DNA of 64,000 nucleotides from Streptomyces chartreusis NRRL 3882 (GTDB taxonomy: Bacteria; Actinomycetota; Actinomycetes; Streptomycetales; Streptomycetaceae). The stretch covers positions 2,294,001 to 2,358,000 of the forward strand of contig NZ_LT963352.1 in assembly GCF_900236475.1 (NCBI RefSeq), read 5' to 3'. The number at the start of each line of letters is the position of its first letter. Positions within the stretch are counted from its first letter, which is position 1. The notes below the pieces were generated by a model. It worked only from the letters and a program-made list of their open reading frames with translations. It searched no databases and was not told the origin of the DNA. A program made the translations under genes and the position numbers. Shown here piece after piece: positions 8,103-15,592 of the stretch.

Positions 8103-8689
8103 CAGCGAGCGGTGTCCGCGGTCGCCTCGGAGAGAGCCTGCGCGAAGGCGAGTGCCTGGCGCACGGTCTCCGGTCCGTCCCCCGCCTCGCTGACGCGCAG
8201 GCTGAGGTCGTCCGCCGTCGAGTTGCCGGTGTAGCCGTGGTCCGCCTCGCAGTTGGGGTCGCCGCAGGCGGCCGGCTCCAGGTCGATGCGGGAGACGGCG
8301 CCCCAGCCGATGGTGAGGACGACCTCACGGGGCAGGGTGCCCGGCGCGTACGACTCGGGGTTGGCGACCACGCGGCTGACCACGATCGACGAGATCCGGC
8401 TCAGCTTCACGGACTCCGTCGACGTCGTGGCGTACGGCGTCGGGGAGGTGCTGTCGGCGGCCTGTTCGTCGGTGTGGCTGACGATGAAGCGGTGGTCCGT
8501 GAGGACCAGCACCGTCACGTGCCGCCGCACCTCGTTCTGGTCGAACGTCGTCTCCTGGTGGACCAGGTACGACCGGATGGGATCGCCGCCCACGGCGGCC
8601 TCCACCGCCTCGGCCACGAGGGCCGGGTAGTAGCCGCTGCGCTCGATCGCCGCCCGCAGCCCCTGGGTCGTCGTACTGGTCTTGGCCAT
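8102..8689 (-). CDS. DUF5998 family protein
   Basis: 195 residues from ATG 8689 with TAGGATGGG upstream; in-frame ATG 8698 and GTG 8713 are possible but less well placed. Conserved actinobacterial protein of unknown function. Visible features: a predicted alpha/beta fold with a central repeated beta region (HVTVLVLTDHRFIVSHTDE, SRISSIVVSRVV, EVVLTIGWG) resembling a PH-like domain, and a short cysteine pair in ACGDPNCEADHG (about residues 154-165) that could bind metal. No membrane segment. First gene of a coupled group: its stop overlaps the start of the phosphodiesterase, followed by tdk. I know no function for the family. Confidence 0.8.
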   Translation of the reverse strand: MAKTSTTTQGLRAAIERSGYYPALVAEAVEAAVGGDPIRSYLVHQETTFDQNEVRRHVTVLVLTDHRFIVSHTDEQAADSTSPTPYATTSTESVKLSRISSIVVSRVVANPESYAPGTLPREVVLTIGWGAVSRIDLEPAACGDPNCEADHGYTGNSTADDLSLRVSEAGDGPETVRQALAFAQALSEATADTAR

Positions 8690-8740
8690 GACGCCCATCC
8701 TACGGGGGACCACTGACTGCGAGGCACCGCTCGCCCCCTG

Positions 8741-11566
8741 TCAGTACGCGGGGAGCGTCCTCGGGCCGAGATCGTCGCGGGCGGGCGGAGGCGCGAGGCG
8801 GACGGAGGCGCCCAGGACGCTCAGGCCGTGCGAGGCGACGACCACCGGCTCCAGGGTGACCGCGACGACCTCCGGGTGGTCGTCGACCAGCCGGGACACC
8901 CGCAGCAGCAGCTCCTCCAGGGCGCGGGTGTCGGCCGGTGCGGAGCCGCGCCAGCCGAACAGCAGGGGTGCGGTGCGGATCGAGCGCACCAGTGAGGTCG
9001 CCTCCTTGTCGGTGACCGGGATCAGCCGGTGGGCCGTGTCCCCGAGCAGCTGCGAGGCGGCCCCGGCGAGCCCGAAGGAGAGCACGGCTCCGGCGGCGGG
9101 GTCGATGACGGCCCGTACGACGACGTCCACGCCGCGCGGCGCCATCCGCTGCACGACGGGGCGCAGCTCCTCCGGTGCCCCGAACAGTTCGGTCAACTCG
9201 GTATATGACCTGCGCAGTTGGTCCTCGTCCGCGAGGTCGAGGCGGACGCCGCCCAGGTCGGCGCGGTGCCGCAGGTGCGGGGCGGTGGCCTTGAGGGCGA
9301 CGGGGTAGCCGAGGGTGCGGGCGGCCTCGGCGGCGGCGTCGGGCGTCGGGGCGGGCAGGGCGCGGTGGACGTGGATGCCGTAGTGGCCGAGCAGGTCGCA
9401 GGTCTCTGCCGCGCCGAGCGTGAGTCCCTGCCCGCGCGCGAGGAGCCCGTCGATCAGCGTGGCGGCGCCCTTCTCGTCGATGTCCTCGTACTCGGGCACC
9501 TTGCCGGGGTCGGCGGCGTCGCGCCGCCACTGCGCGTAGGTGACGGCTTGCGCGAGGGCACGCACGGCACGTTCGGCGGCGGGGTAGGCGGGGATGAGGT
9601 GCTCGCCCTCAGGAGGTTCTCCCGGGGGCGTCGGGCGGGGGGTGGTCCGGGGGGCGCCGGGCCGGGCTTGTGGCGGGCTGTCCGCGTCGGCCTGCGGTGC
9701 CGTGCTCGCCGCCGCCGACAGCGCCTCCGCCAGGCCGCCCAGCTCCACGTGCACCACCAGGACCGGTTTGGCCGGGGCGGCGGCCGCCGCGGAGCGCAGC
9801 GCGTCGGCGAGGGCCGCGTCCGCGACCGAGCCCTCCCCCACCGCCGGTATGGCGGTGACGACCACCGCGTCGCACCGGTCGTCGGCCAGCGCCCGCGACA
9901 GGGCCGTGTGGAAGTCCGCGGCGGAGGCCGCCGTGGTCAGGTCCCGCGGGGGGTGCGGCCGCAGCCCCTCGGCGAGACACGCGTCGTAGGTGAGCAGCCC
10001 GAGCGACTCGGAGTTGCCGAGGATCGCCACCCGGGGCCCGGCCGGCAGCGGCTGGCGCGCGAGGAGCAGTCCGGCGTCCACCAGCTCGGTGATGGTGTCG
10101 ACCCGGATGACGCCGGCCTGCCGCAGCAGCGCGGAGACGGTCGCGTGCGGCAGCCGGGTCGCCCGTACGGCGTGCCCCTGGGGCGCGGCCGCGTGCCGGG
10201 CGCCCTGGACCACGACCAGTGGCTTCGCCGCGGCCGTCCGGCGGGCGAGGCGGGTGAACTTGCGGGGATTGCCGATGGACTCCAGGTACATGAGGACGAC
10301 GTCCGTGTCGGGGTCCTCGTACCAGTACTGGAGGACGTCGTTGCCGGAGACGTCGGCCCGGTTGCCGGAGGAGACGAAGGTGGAGACGCCGGTCACGCCA
10401 GTGACGCCGCCGCCGCGCCGGTGCAGCCGGGACAGCAGGGCGATGCCGATGGCGCCGGACTGGGCGAACAGGCCGATCCGGCCCGGGCGCGGCGTCTCGG
10501 GCGCGAGGGAGGCGTTGAGCCGTACGCGCGGGGAGGTGTTGATGATGCCGAAGGCGTTCGGCCCGATGATCCGCATGCCGTACGTGCGCGCGTGCCGCAC
10601 GAGTGCGCGCTGGCGTTCGCGCCCCTCGCTGCCGCTCTCGGCGTATCCGGCGGAGACCACGACCAGCCCCTGCACGCCGTGTTCGCCGCACTCGGTGACG
10701 ACCTCGGGCACGTGTTCGGCCGGCACGGCGACGACGGCGAGGTCGACCGGGCCGTCGATGTCCTGCACCGAGCGGTGGGCGGGGACCCCGTCGAGTTCCT
10801 TCTGTCCCTCGGGCAGTGCCCTGTTCACAGCGTAGAGGCGGCCGGTGTACCCGGCGTCGCGGATGTTGCCGAGGACGCTGCGGCCCACGCCGCCCGGGGC
10901 GCGCCCGGCTCCGATGACGGCGACCGAGCCGGGCGCGAGCAGTCGCTGCACGGACCGGGCCTCGGCACGGTGCTCGCGCGCGTACTGGACGGCGAGGGAG
11001 CGGTCGGTGGGTTCGAGGTCGAACTCCAGACGGACGACGCCGTCCTCGAAGCTGCGCTTCTGGGTGTACCCGGCGTCCGTGAACACCTTGATCATCTTGT
11101 TGTTGGCGGGCAGCACCTCGGCGGCGAAGCGGCGGATGCCGCGTTCGCGGGCGACGGCGGCGATGTGCTCGAGGAGAGCGGAGGCGACGCCCCGGCCCTG
11201 GTGGGCGTCCTGCACCAGGAAGGCGACCTCGGCCTCGTCGGCCGGTGCGGACGCGGGCGTTCCGTCCGCGCCGATCCGGTCGTAGCGTACGGTGGCGATG
11301 AACTCGCCGCCGACTGTGGCCGCGAGTCCCACCCGGTCCACAAAGTCGTGGTGCGTGAAGCGGTGGACGTCCTTGGCGGACAGGCGAGGGTACGGCGCGA
11401 AGAAGCGGTAGTACTTCGACTCGTCGGAGACCTGCTCGTAGAAGCTGACCAGGCGCTCGGCGTCATCAACGGTGATGGGCCGGATGCGCGCGGTGCCACC
11501 GTCGCGCAGCACCACGTCGGCTTCCCAGTGGGCGGGATACTCGTGCCGGTCCGGCGAGGTCTGCAT
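8741..11566 (-). CDS. GNAT N-acetyltransferase fused to an NDP-forming acyl-CoA synthetase-like module (protein acetyltransferase, Pat type)
   Basis: 941 residues. Domain order: GNAT acetyltransferase (about 20-185, acetyl-CoA loop QGRGVA at 123-128, acidic EAEVAF at 111-116); CoA-binding Rossmann domain (about 205-310, SVAVIGAGR); succinyl-CoA-ligase-like domain (about 320-620, with GPNAFGIIN and FAQSGAIG); an Ala/Pro-rich linker; ATP-grasp-like domain (about 690-900). The same N-terminal-GNAT order is known for the Streptomyces lividans protein acetyltransferase that acetylates and shuts off acyl-CoA synthetases; in most other bacteria the GNAT is C-terminal. Likely role: lysine acetylation of acetyl/acetoacetyl-CoA synthetases in response to acetyl-CoA. 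GPNAFG replaces the GPNCLG usual in active synthetases, so ligase activity may be lost. Divergent from ptsH. Confidence 0.88.
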   Translation of the reverse strand: MQTSPDRHEYPAHWEADVVLRDGGTARIRPITVDDAERLVSFYEQVSDESKYYRFFAPYPRLSAKDVHRFTHHDFVDRVGLAATVGGEFIATVRYDRIGADGTPASAPADEAEVAFLVQDAHQGRGVASALLEHIAAVARERGIRRFAAEVLPANNKMIKVFTDAGYTQKRSFEDGVVRLEFDLEPTDRSLAVQYAREHRAEARSVQRLLAPGSVAVIGAGRAPGGVGRSVLGNIRDAGYTGRLYAVNRALPEGQKELDGVPAHRSVQDIDGPVDLAVVAVPAEHVPEVVTECGEHGVQGLVVVSAGYAESGSEGRERQRALVRHARTYGMRIIGPNAFGIINTSPRVRLNASLAPETPRPGRIGLFAQSGAIGIALLSRLHRRGGGVTGVTGVSTFVSSGNRADVSGNDVLQYWYEDPDTDVVLMYLESIGNPRKFTRLARRTAAAKPLVVVQGARHAAAPQGHAVRATRLPHATVSALLRQAGVIRVDTITELVDAGLLLARQPLPAGPRVAILGNSESLGLLTYDACLAEGLRPHPPRDLTTAASAADFHTALSRALADDRCDAVVVTAIPAVGEGSVADAALADALRSAAAAAPAKPVLVVHVELGGLAEALSAAASTAPQADADSPPQARPGAPRTTPRPTPPGEPPEGEHLIPAYPAAERAVRALAQAVTYAQWRRDAADPGKVPEYEDIDEKGAATLIDGLLARGQGLTLGAAETCDLLGHYGIHVHRALPAPTPDAAAEAARTLGYPVALKATAPHLRHRADLGGVRLDLADEDQLRRSYTELTELFGAPEELRPVVQRMAPRGVDVVVRAVIDPAAGAVLSFGLAGAASQLLGDTAHRLIPVTDKEATSLVRSIRTAPLLFGWRGSAPADTRALEELLLRVSRLVDDHPEVVAVTLEPVVVASHGLSVLGASVRLAPPPARDDLGPRTLPAY

Positions 11567-11704
11567 GGGCCCCAGAGTACGGCTAGCGTCCGACAGCGGC
11601 GCGAGGCAGTCTGTGGAGGGCGTCAGTCGGGTCGAGGCCGCGATCCGACGGCACCCCGGGGCGGTACGTCAGGACCGCTCCGGCGCAGCTTCACGGTATG
11701 GGAA

Positions 11705-11720
11705 ACTGGTCTAGACAACC
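11705..11720. promoter_or_regulatory. Candidate DasR operator (dre site) upstream of ptsH
   Basis: ACTGGTCTAGACAACC matches the DasR consensus A(G/C)TGGTCTAGACCA(G/C)T at 13 of 16 positions, including the palindromic core TGGTCTAGAC. It ends 24 bases before the ptsH start codon. DasR is the GntR-type N-acetylglucosamine regulator of Streptomyces and is known to control PTS genes including ptsH. Confidence 0.85.
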
Positions 11721-11744
11721 CTGAAAACTGAAGGGCAGCAACAC

Positions 11745-12026
11745 ATGGCTGAGCGCCGCGTCAACGTCGGCTGGGCCGAGGGCCTCCACGCCCGCCCCGC
11801 CTCCATCTTCGTCCGAGCCGCCACGGCCGCAGGCGTCCCGGTGACGATCGCCAAGGCAGACGGCAACCCCGTCAACGCGGCCTCCATGCTGGCCGTCCTC
11901 GGCCTCGGCGCCCAGGGCGGCGAGGAGATCGTCCTCGCCTCCGACGCCGAGGGTGCGGACGCCGCCCTGGACCGGCTGGCGAAGCTGGTCTCCGAGGGCC
12001 TCGAGGAACTGCCCGAGACCGTCTGA
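11745..12026 (+). CDS. ptsH: Phosphocarrier protein HPr of the PTS
   Basis: 93 residues. The phosphorylatable His15 sits in GLHARPAS, the HPr active-site signature; the Ser region near residue 47 (NAASMLAVLGLGA) matches the regulatory serine region of Gram-positive HPr. It accepts phosphate from EI-phosphate and passes it to sugar-specific EIIA domains in the cytoplasm. AGGG at 11732-11735 serves as ribosome site. The gene is monocistronic: divergent acetyltransferase gene upstream and a perfect 15-bp hairpin directly downstream. A dre-type palindrome overlaps the promoter region, so N-acetylglucosamine control through DasR is expected. Identification is near certain. Confidence 0.97.
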   Translation: MAERRVNVGWAEGLHARPASIFVRAATAAGVPVTIAKADGNPVNAASMLAVLGLGAQGGEEIVLASDAEGADAALDRLAKLVSEGLEELPETV

Positions 12027-12038
12027 GTGCGCATCTCC

Positions 12039-12073
12039 GAAGGGCTCGCCCGAATTCATCGGGCGAGCCCTTC
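12039..12073. terminator. Strong hairpin terminator after ptsH
   Basis: Perfect 15-bp stem (GAAGGGCTCGCCCGA at 12039-12053, complement at 12059-12073) with loop ATTCA, starting 12 bases after the ptsH stop. It lies between convergent ptsH and the GntR gene and can serve both. Confidence 0.88.
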
Positions 12074-12165
12074 GCCATTCCGGTTCGCGGGACGTGGAAT
12101 TCCCGTTGACGGGCAGCAGAAATAATCCCCCGCGAATTTCCTGCTCTTTGTATACGGCTCCCGTG

Positions 12166-12861
12166 TTAATGCCGCAGGCTCGCCGTGTTTACGGGATGTT
12201 GCGAGTTCCTCACACGCTCGGCCCGCTCCCCGGCGGAACCGAAACGCAACCGGTGCGCGGCCGTCGCGCGCTCGGTGTGCAGCGCCGTGACCGCCCGCGC
12301 GCGCTCGCTGTCCCCGCGCGCCACCGCGTCCACGATCGCGCCGTGCTCGGTCCAGGACTCCACCGGCCCGGCCGGCGCCTCGACGGTGTACATCCAGGCG
12401 ATCTTGTGGCGGAGCTGGGTGAGCATCGAGGTCAGCGCGGGGCTGCCGGAGGCCTGCGCGAGCGTCTCGTGGAACCAGCCGCCCAGGGAGCGCAGGTCGT
12501 CGCTGTTGCCCCGGCGGGCGCGCTCCTGGCCGAGCCGGACCAGCCCGCGCAGGACCTTCAGATGGGCCTCGGTGCGGCGCTGGGCGGCGCGGGCCGCGCC
12601 GAGCGGCTCCAGCAGCAGCCGCATCTCCAGCAGGTCGGCGGCCTCCTGCTCGGTGGGTTCGGCGACGCACGCGCCCGCGTGCCGCCGGGTCACCACGAAA
12701 CCCTCGGCCTCCAGGGTGCGCAGGGCTTCCCGGACGGGGACGCGCGAGACGCCGTAGCGGCGGGCGAGGAGTTCCTCGGTCAGCCGGCTGCCGCGCTCGT
12801 AGACACCCGCGACGATGTCGTCCCGGATGGCCGTGCACACCGAGTGCGCGGGAATACGCAT
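12166..12861 (-). CDS. GntR-family regulator (FCD/FadR-like subgroup)
   Basis: 231 residues from ATG 12861 with CGGAGG six bases upstream. Residues about 5-70 form a winged helix (LTEELLARRYGVSRVPVREALRTL, then the wing EGFVVTRRHAGACV), followed by an all-helical FCD ligand-binding domain (about 78-215; conserved acidic/His positions in ETLAQASGSPAL, EHGAIVDAV and ALHTERA). FCD regulators sense small carboxylic acids or related metabolites through a metal site, but the ligand here is not predictable. Upstream gap to the M23 gene is short (187 bases) and includes AT-rich sequence near 12960-12972 that could hold the promoter. It stands alone; its operator and targets are unknown. Confidence 0.88.
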   Translation of the reverse strand: MRIPAHSVCTAIRDDIVAGVYERGSRLTEELLARRYGVSRVPVREALRTLEAEGFVVTRRHAGACVAEPTEQEAADLLEMRLLLEPLGAARAAQRRTEAHLKVLRGLVRLGQERARRGNSDDLRSLGGWFHETLAQASGSPALTSMLTQLRHKIAWMYTVEAPAGPVESWTEHGAIVDAVARGDSERARAVTALHTERATAAHRLRFGSAGERAERVRNSQHPVNTASLRH

Positions 12862-13001
12862 GACCGACCTCCGTTTAATCCCCGTGAAACGTCGACGAGT
12901 GACGCGTGTTCCGTGACTCTATTGCAATGAGCCGGAATTTCCGACGGGGGACCGGAATCCATGGATATTTTTTGGACAGCCGGGCGTCACAAACGCCGAA
13001 A

Positions 13002-13024
13002 GCCCCGGCTCGGGGAGCCGGGGC
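13002..13024 (-). terminator. Hairpin downstream of the M23 peptidase gene
   Basis: Nine-base-pair stem GCCCCGGCT / AGCCGGGGC (13002-13010 with 13016-13024), loop CGGGG, lying 25 bases after the peptidase stop codon on the minus strand. No U-tract. Confidence 0.6.
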
Positions 13025-13048
13025 CTCGGGAAGCGGAGTGGTACGCCG

Positions 13049-13834
13049 TCAGACGTTCACACCGTGCGAGCGGAGGTAGGCGACGGGGTCGATGTCGGAG
13101 CCGTACTCGGGGCTGGTACGGGCCTCGAAGTGCAGGTGCGGTCCGGTGACGTTGCCGGTCGCGCCGGACAGGCCGATCTGCTGGCCGGGGGTGACCCGCT
13201 GGCCCACCGAGACGCTGATGGACGACAGGTGGCCGTACTGGGTGTACGTGCCGTCGTTCATCTTGATCACGATCTGGTTGCCGTAGGAGCCGCCCCAGCC
13301 GGCCTCGACGACCGTGCCCATGCCGACCGCGTGGACGGGAGTGCCGCTGGCGGCGTGGAAGTCGACGCCGGTGTGGCTGCCGGAGGACCACAGCCCGCTG
13401 CTGGCCCGGTAGCCGGTGGAGACGTACGAGCCGGAGATCGGGGGCACGAAAGTGTTGAGGCGCTTGCGCTCGGCCTCGCGGGCGGCGCGCTCCTTGGCCT
13501 CGCGCGCCTTCTCGGCCGCCTCCTTGGCCTCCTTGGCCGCCTCGGCGGCCCGCTCGCGGGCGGCCTCCTCGGCCTTCTTCTTGGCGGCGGCCTCCTCGGC
13601 GGCCTGCTTCTGGGCGGCGGCCTGGGCGTCGATCTGCTGGGCCACGGTGTCGCCCATGGTGACGACGGGGGTGAGGCCGGTCTGCTCGACGGCGGGCTCT
13701 GCGGCGAAGGCCGGGGCGGCCACGGTGCCGATGACACCGGTGGTGGCGAGGGCCGCGACGCCCGCCGCGCGGGCCGTGCCGCGCTGCATCCGGCTGGGAC
13801 GACGATGCTTCCCGGTGGCGCGGGTGAACGCCAT
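13049..13834 (-). CDS. Secreted M23 (LytM-type) peptidase with coiled coil
   Basis: 261 residues. An N-terminal signal peptide is clear: basic start (RRPSRMQRGTAR), hydrophobic core about residues 22-40, and signal-peptidase site near AFA at 42-45. Residues about 65-127 are an Ala/Glu/Lys-rich coiled coil (repeats of EAAEKAREAKERAA). The M23 endopeptidase domain follows: zinc ligands His154 and Asp158 (HTGVDFH) and His235 of HLHFE (233-237), with His202 completing the active site. All catalytic residues are present, so it should cleave peptidoglycan cross-links outside the membrane, in growth or spore germination. A c-di-AMP riboswitch lies in its leader, which fits the known control of Streptomyces cell-wall hydrolases. 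Confidence 0.93.
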   Translation of the reverse strand: MAFTRATGKHRRPSRMQRGTARAAGVAALATTGVIGTVAAPAFAAEPAVEQTGLTPVVTMGDTVAQQIDAQAAAQKQAAEEAAAKKKAEEAARERAAEAAKEAKEAAEKAREAKERAAREAERKRLNTFVPPISGSYVSTGYRASSGLWSSGSHTGVDFHAASGTPVHAVGMGTVVEAGWGGSYGNQIVIKMNDGTYTQYGHLSSISVSVGQRVTPGQQIGLSGATGNVTGPHLHFEARTSPEYGSDIDPVAYLRSHGVNV

Positions 13835-13861
13835 GGAGTGCCTGGTCCTTTCCTTCCTTCT

Positions 13862-14003
13862 CGCCTACCGGGTTAGCTGACGGGTTCGGAGCAGGAAGGT
13901 CTCCTACGGACCCCCTCGCGGCTCGCTCGGGCGTCCGATTCACCCCAGGGACTGCGGTGGGTCCCCGGCTCCCCTGGCTCGCGCCGTACGGGGACTCGGC
14001 GAT
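13862..14003 (-). promoter_or_regulatory. c-di-AMP (ydaO/yuaA) riboswitch in the leader of the M23 peptidase gene
   Basis: On the minus strand the leader shows the ydaO hallmarks in order: GGGGAGCCGGGG, then GGGGTGAATC, then a GGTCCGTAGGAGACC-type segment, and the highly conserved 3' block CGAACCCGTCAGCTAACC followed by GGTAGGCG at its end (13862-13890). The 3' boundary is clear, about 28 bases before the start codon; the 5' boundary (about 14003) is approximate. Riboswitches of this class bind c-di-AMP and in actinobacteria precede resuscitation-factor and cell-wall hydrolase genes, usually reducing expression when c-di-AMP is high. Confidence 0.93.
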
Positions 14004-14153
14004 GACTGTCCGGTGCCGCGGGTGCGGCGCACTGCCTGACGAACAGCCCGGACGACGCTAAGCGGGGCCACTTTCAATTCCCAAACGGATCCCGGCTTTT
14101 GTAGCGCATCCCACAGGGCAGACAGGCAACCTCCATATCAATTCGGGCATAAA

Positions 14154-14188
14154 GGGGCCCTGGTGCCTTGGAAGACAACCAGGGCCCC
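14154..14188. terminator. Hairpin downstream of the M16 protease operon
   Basis: Perfect 11-bp stem GGGGCCCTGGT / ACCAGGGCCCC (14154-14164 with 14178-14188) with a 13-base loop, 16 bases after the M16 stop on the minus strand, followed by TTTATG in that direction. Also separates the operon from the riboswitch-led gene downstream. Confidence 0.78.
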
Positions 14189-14203
14189 TGCGCGCGCGGG
14201 CCG

Positions 14204-15592
14204 CTACTCGGCTGCCACGACGGAGACTTCGCCGATGCCCAGGGCCTCGACCGGGCCCTTGATCTGCGCCGCGTCACCGACGAGCACGGTCACCAGACGG
14301 TCCACCGGGAAGGCGCTGACGGCCGCCGCGGTGGCCTCCACGGTGCCGGTCGCGGCGAGCTGCCGGTACAGGGTGGCCTGGTAGTCGTCGGGCAGATGCT
14401 GCTCGACCTGGTCGGCCAGCGTGCTCGCGACGGCCGCCGCCGTCTCGTACTTCAGCGGCGCCACGCCGACCAGGTTCTGCACGGCGACGTCCCGCTCGGC
14501 GTCGGTCAGCCCCTCGGCGGCGAGGGTGCGCAGCACCGTCCAGAGGTCCTGGAGGGCGGGGCCGGTGTTGGGAGTGTCCACGGAGCCGCTGATGGCGAGC
14601 ATCGCGGCACCGGTCCCGTCCGGGGCGGACCTGAGGACCTGGCCGAACGCCCGCACCCCGTAGGTGTAGCCCTTCTCCTCGCGCAGGACGCGGTCCAGGC
14701 GGGAGGTGAGGGTGCCGCCGAGGCAGTACGTGCCGAGCACCTGCGCGGGCCACACGCGGTCGTGCCGGTCCGGGCCGATCCGGCCGATCAGCAGCTGCGT
14801 CTGGACGGCGCCGGGGCGGTCCACGATGACGACCCGGCCCGTGTCGTCGGCGGTCACCGGCGGCACCGGGCGCGGCTCGGCCGCCGAGCCCGTCCAGGCG
14901 CCCAGCGTGTCGCCGAGCAGGGCGTCGAGGTCGATGCCGGTGAGGTCGCCGACGACCACGGCGGTGGCCGTGGCGGGCCTGACGTGCCGCTCGTAGAAGG
15001 CGCGTACGGCCGCGGAGTCGATCGCGGCGACCGTCTCCTCGGTGCCCTGGCGGGGCCGCGACATGCGCGAGTCCGCCGGGAACAGCTCCTTGGAGAGTTC
15101 CTTGGCGGCACGGCGGGCGGGGTTGGCCAGCTCGTGCGGAATCTCGTCGAGGCGGTTGCGGACCAGCCGCTCGACCTCGCTGTCCGCGAACGCGGGCGCC
15201 CTGAGGGCGTCGGCGATCAGGCCGAGCCCCTTGGCGAGCCGGGAGGCCGGCACCTCCAGACTGAGCCGGACGCCGGGGTGGTCGGCGTGCGCGTCGAGGG
15301 TGGCGCCCGCGCGCTCCAACTCGGCGGCGAAGTCCTCGGCGGAGTGCTTGTCGGTGCCCTCGGAGAAGGCCCGGGCCATGATCGTGGCCACGCCGTCGAG
15401 GCCGGCCGGTTCGGCGTCCAGGGGCGCGTGCAGCAGCACCTCCACGGCGACGACCTGCTGGCCGGGGCGGTGGCAGCGCAGGACCGTCAGGCCGTTGCCG
15501 AGCGTGCCGCGCTCGGGGGCCGGGAAGGCCCACGGCTTGGCCTCGCCCGCCTGCGGCTGGGGGTGGAAGTCCATCGTGGCGAGCTCGGTCAC
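14204..15592 (-). CDS. M16-family peptidase-like protein lacking the HxxEH zinc motif
   Basis: 462 residues from a GTG start that overlaps the upstream M16 stop by four bases (GTGA), so the pair is translationally coupled; an internal ATG at 15574 is an alternative. Two M16 folds of about 200 residues each are recognisable (LRVRNGL-type start LGNGLTVLRCH, then PALQDLWTVLRTL in the second half), and the family glycine-rich segment LGGTLTSRLDRVLREEKGYTY is present. The HxxEH motif expected in the first 80 residues is absent; the equivalent segment reads VATIMARAFSEGTDKH. It is therefore the likely non-catalytic partner of the adjacent active protease, as in processing-peptidase and other bacterial M16 pairs. 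Confidence 0.9.
   Translation of the reverse strand: MTELATMDFHPQPQAGEAKPWAFPAPERGTLGNGLTVLRCHRPGQQVVAVEVLLHAPLDAEPAGLDGVATIMARAFSEGTDKHSAEDFAAELERAGATLDAHADHPGVRLSLEVPASRLAKGLGLIADALRAPAFADSEVERLVRNRLDEIPHELANPARRAAKELSKELFPADSRMSRPRQGTEETVAAIDSAAVRAFYERHVRPATATAVVVGDLTGIDLDALLGDTLGAWTGSAAEPRPVPPVTADDTGRVVIVDRPGAVQTQLLIGRIGPDRHDRVWPAQVLGTYCLGGTLTSRLDRVLREEKGYTYGVRAFGQVLRSAPDGTGAAMLAISGSVDTPNTGPALQDLWTVLRTLAAEGLTDAERDVAVQNLVGVAPLKYETAAAVASTLADQVEQHLPDDYQATLYRQLAATGTVEATAAAVSAFPVDRLVTVLVGDAAQIKGPVEALGIGEVSVVAAE

Noticed and set aside
5155..8328. Very long antisense frames (for example 1057 codons here, 837 at 9218-11731, 819 at 50621-53080)
   Set aside because: They lie opposite well-recognised genes (tdk/phosphodiesterase/DUF5998, acetyltransferase fusion, RecQ), have Arg/Pro/Ala/Gly-biased composition with no family signature, and are typical of open antisense frames in high-GC DNA.
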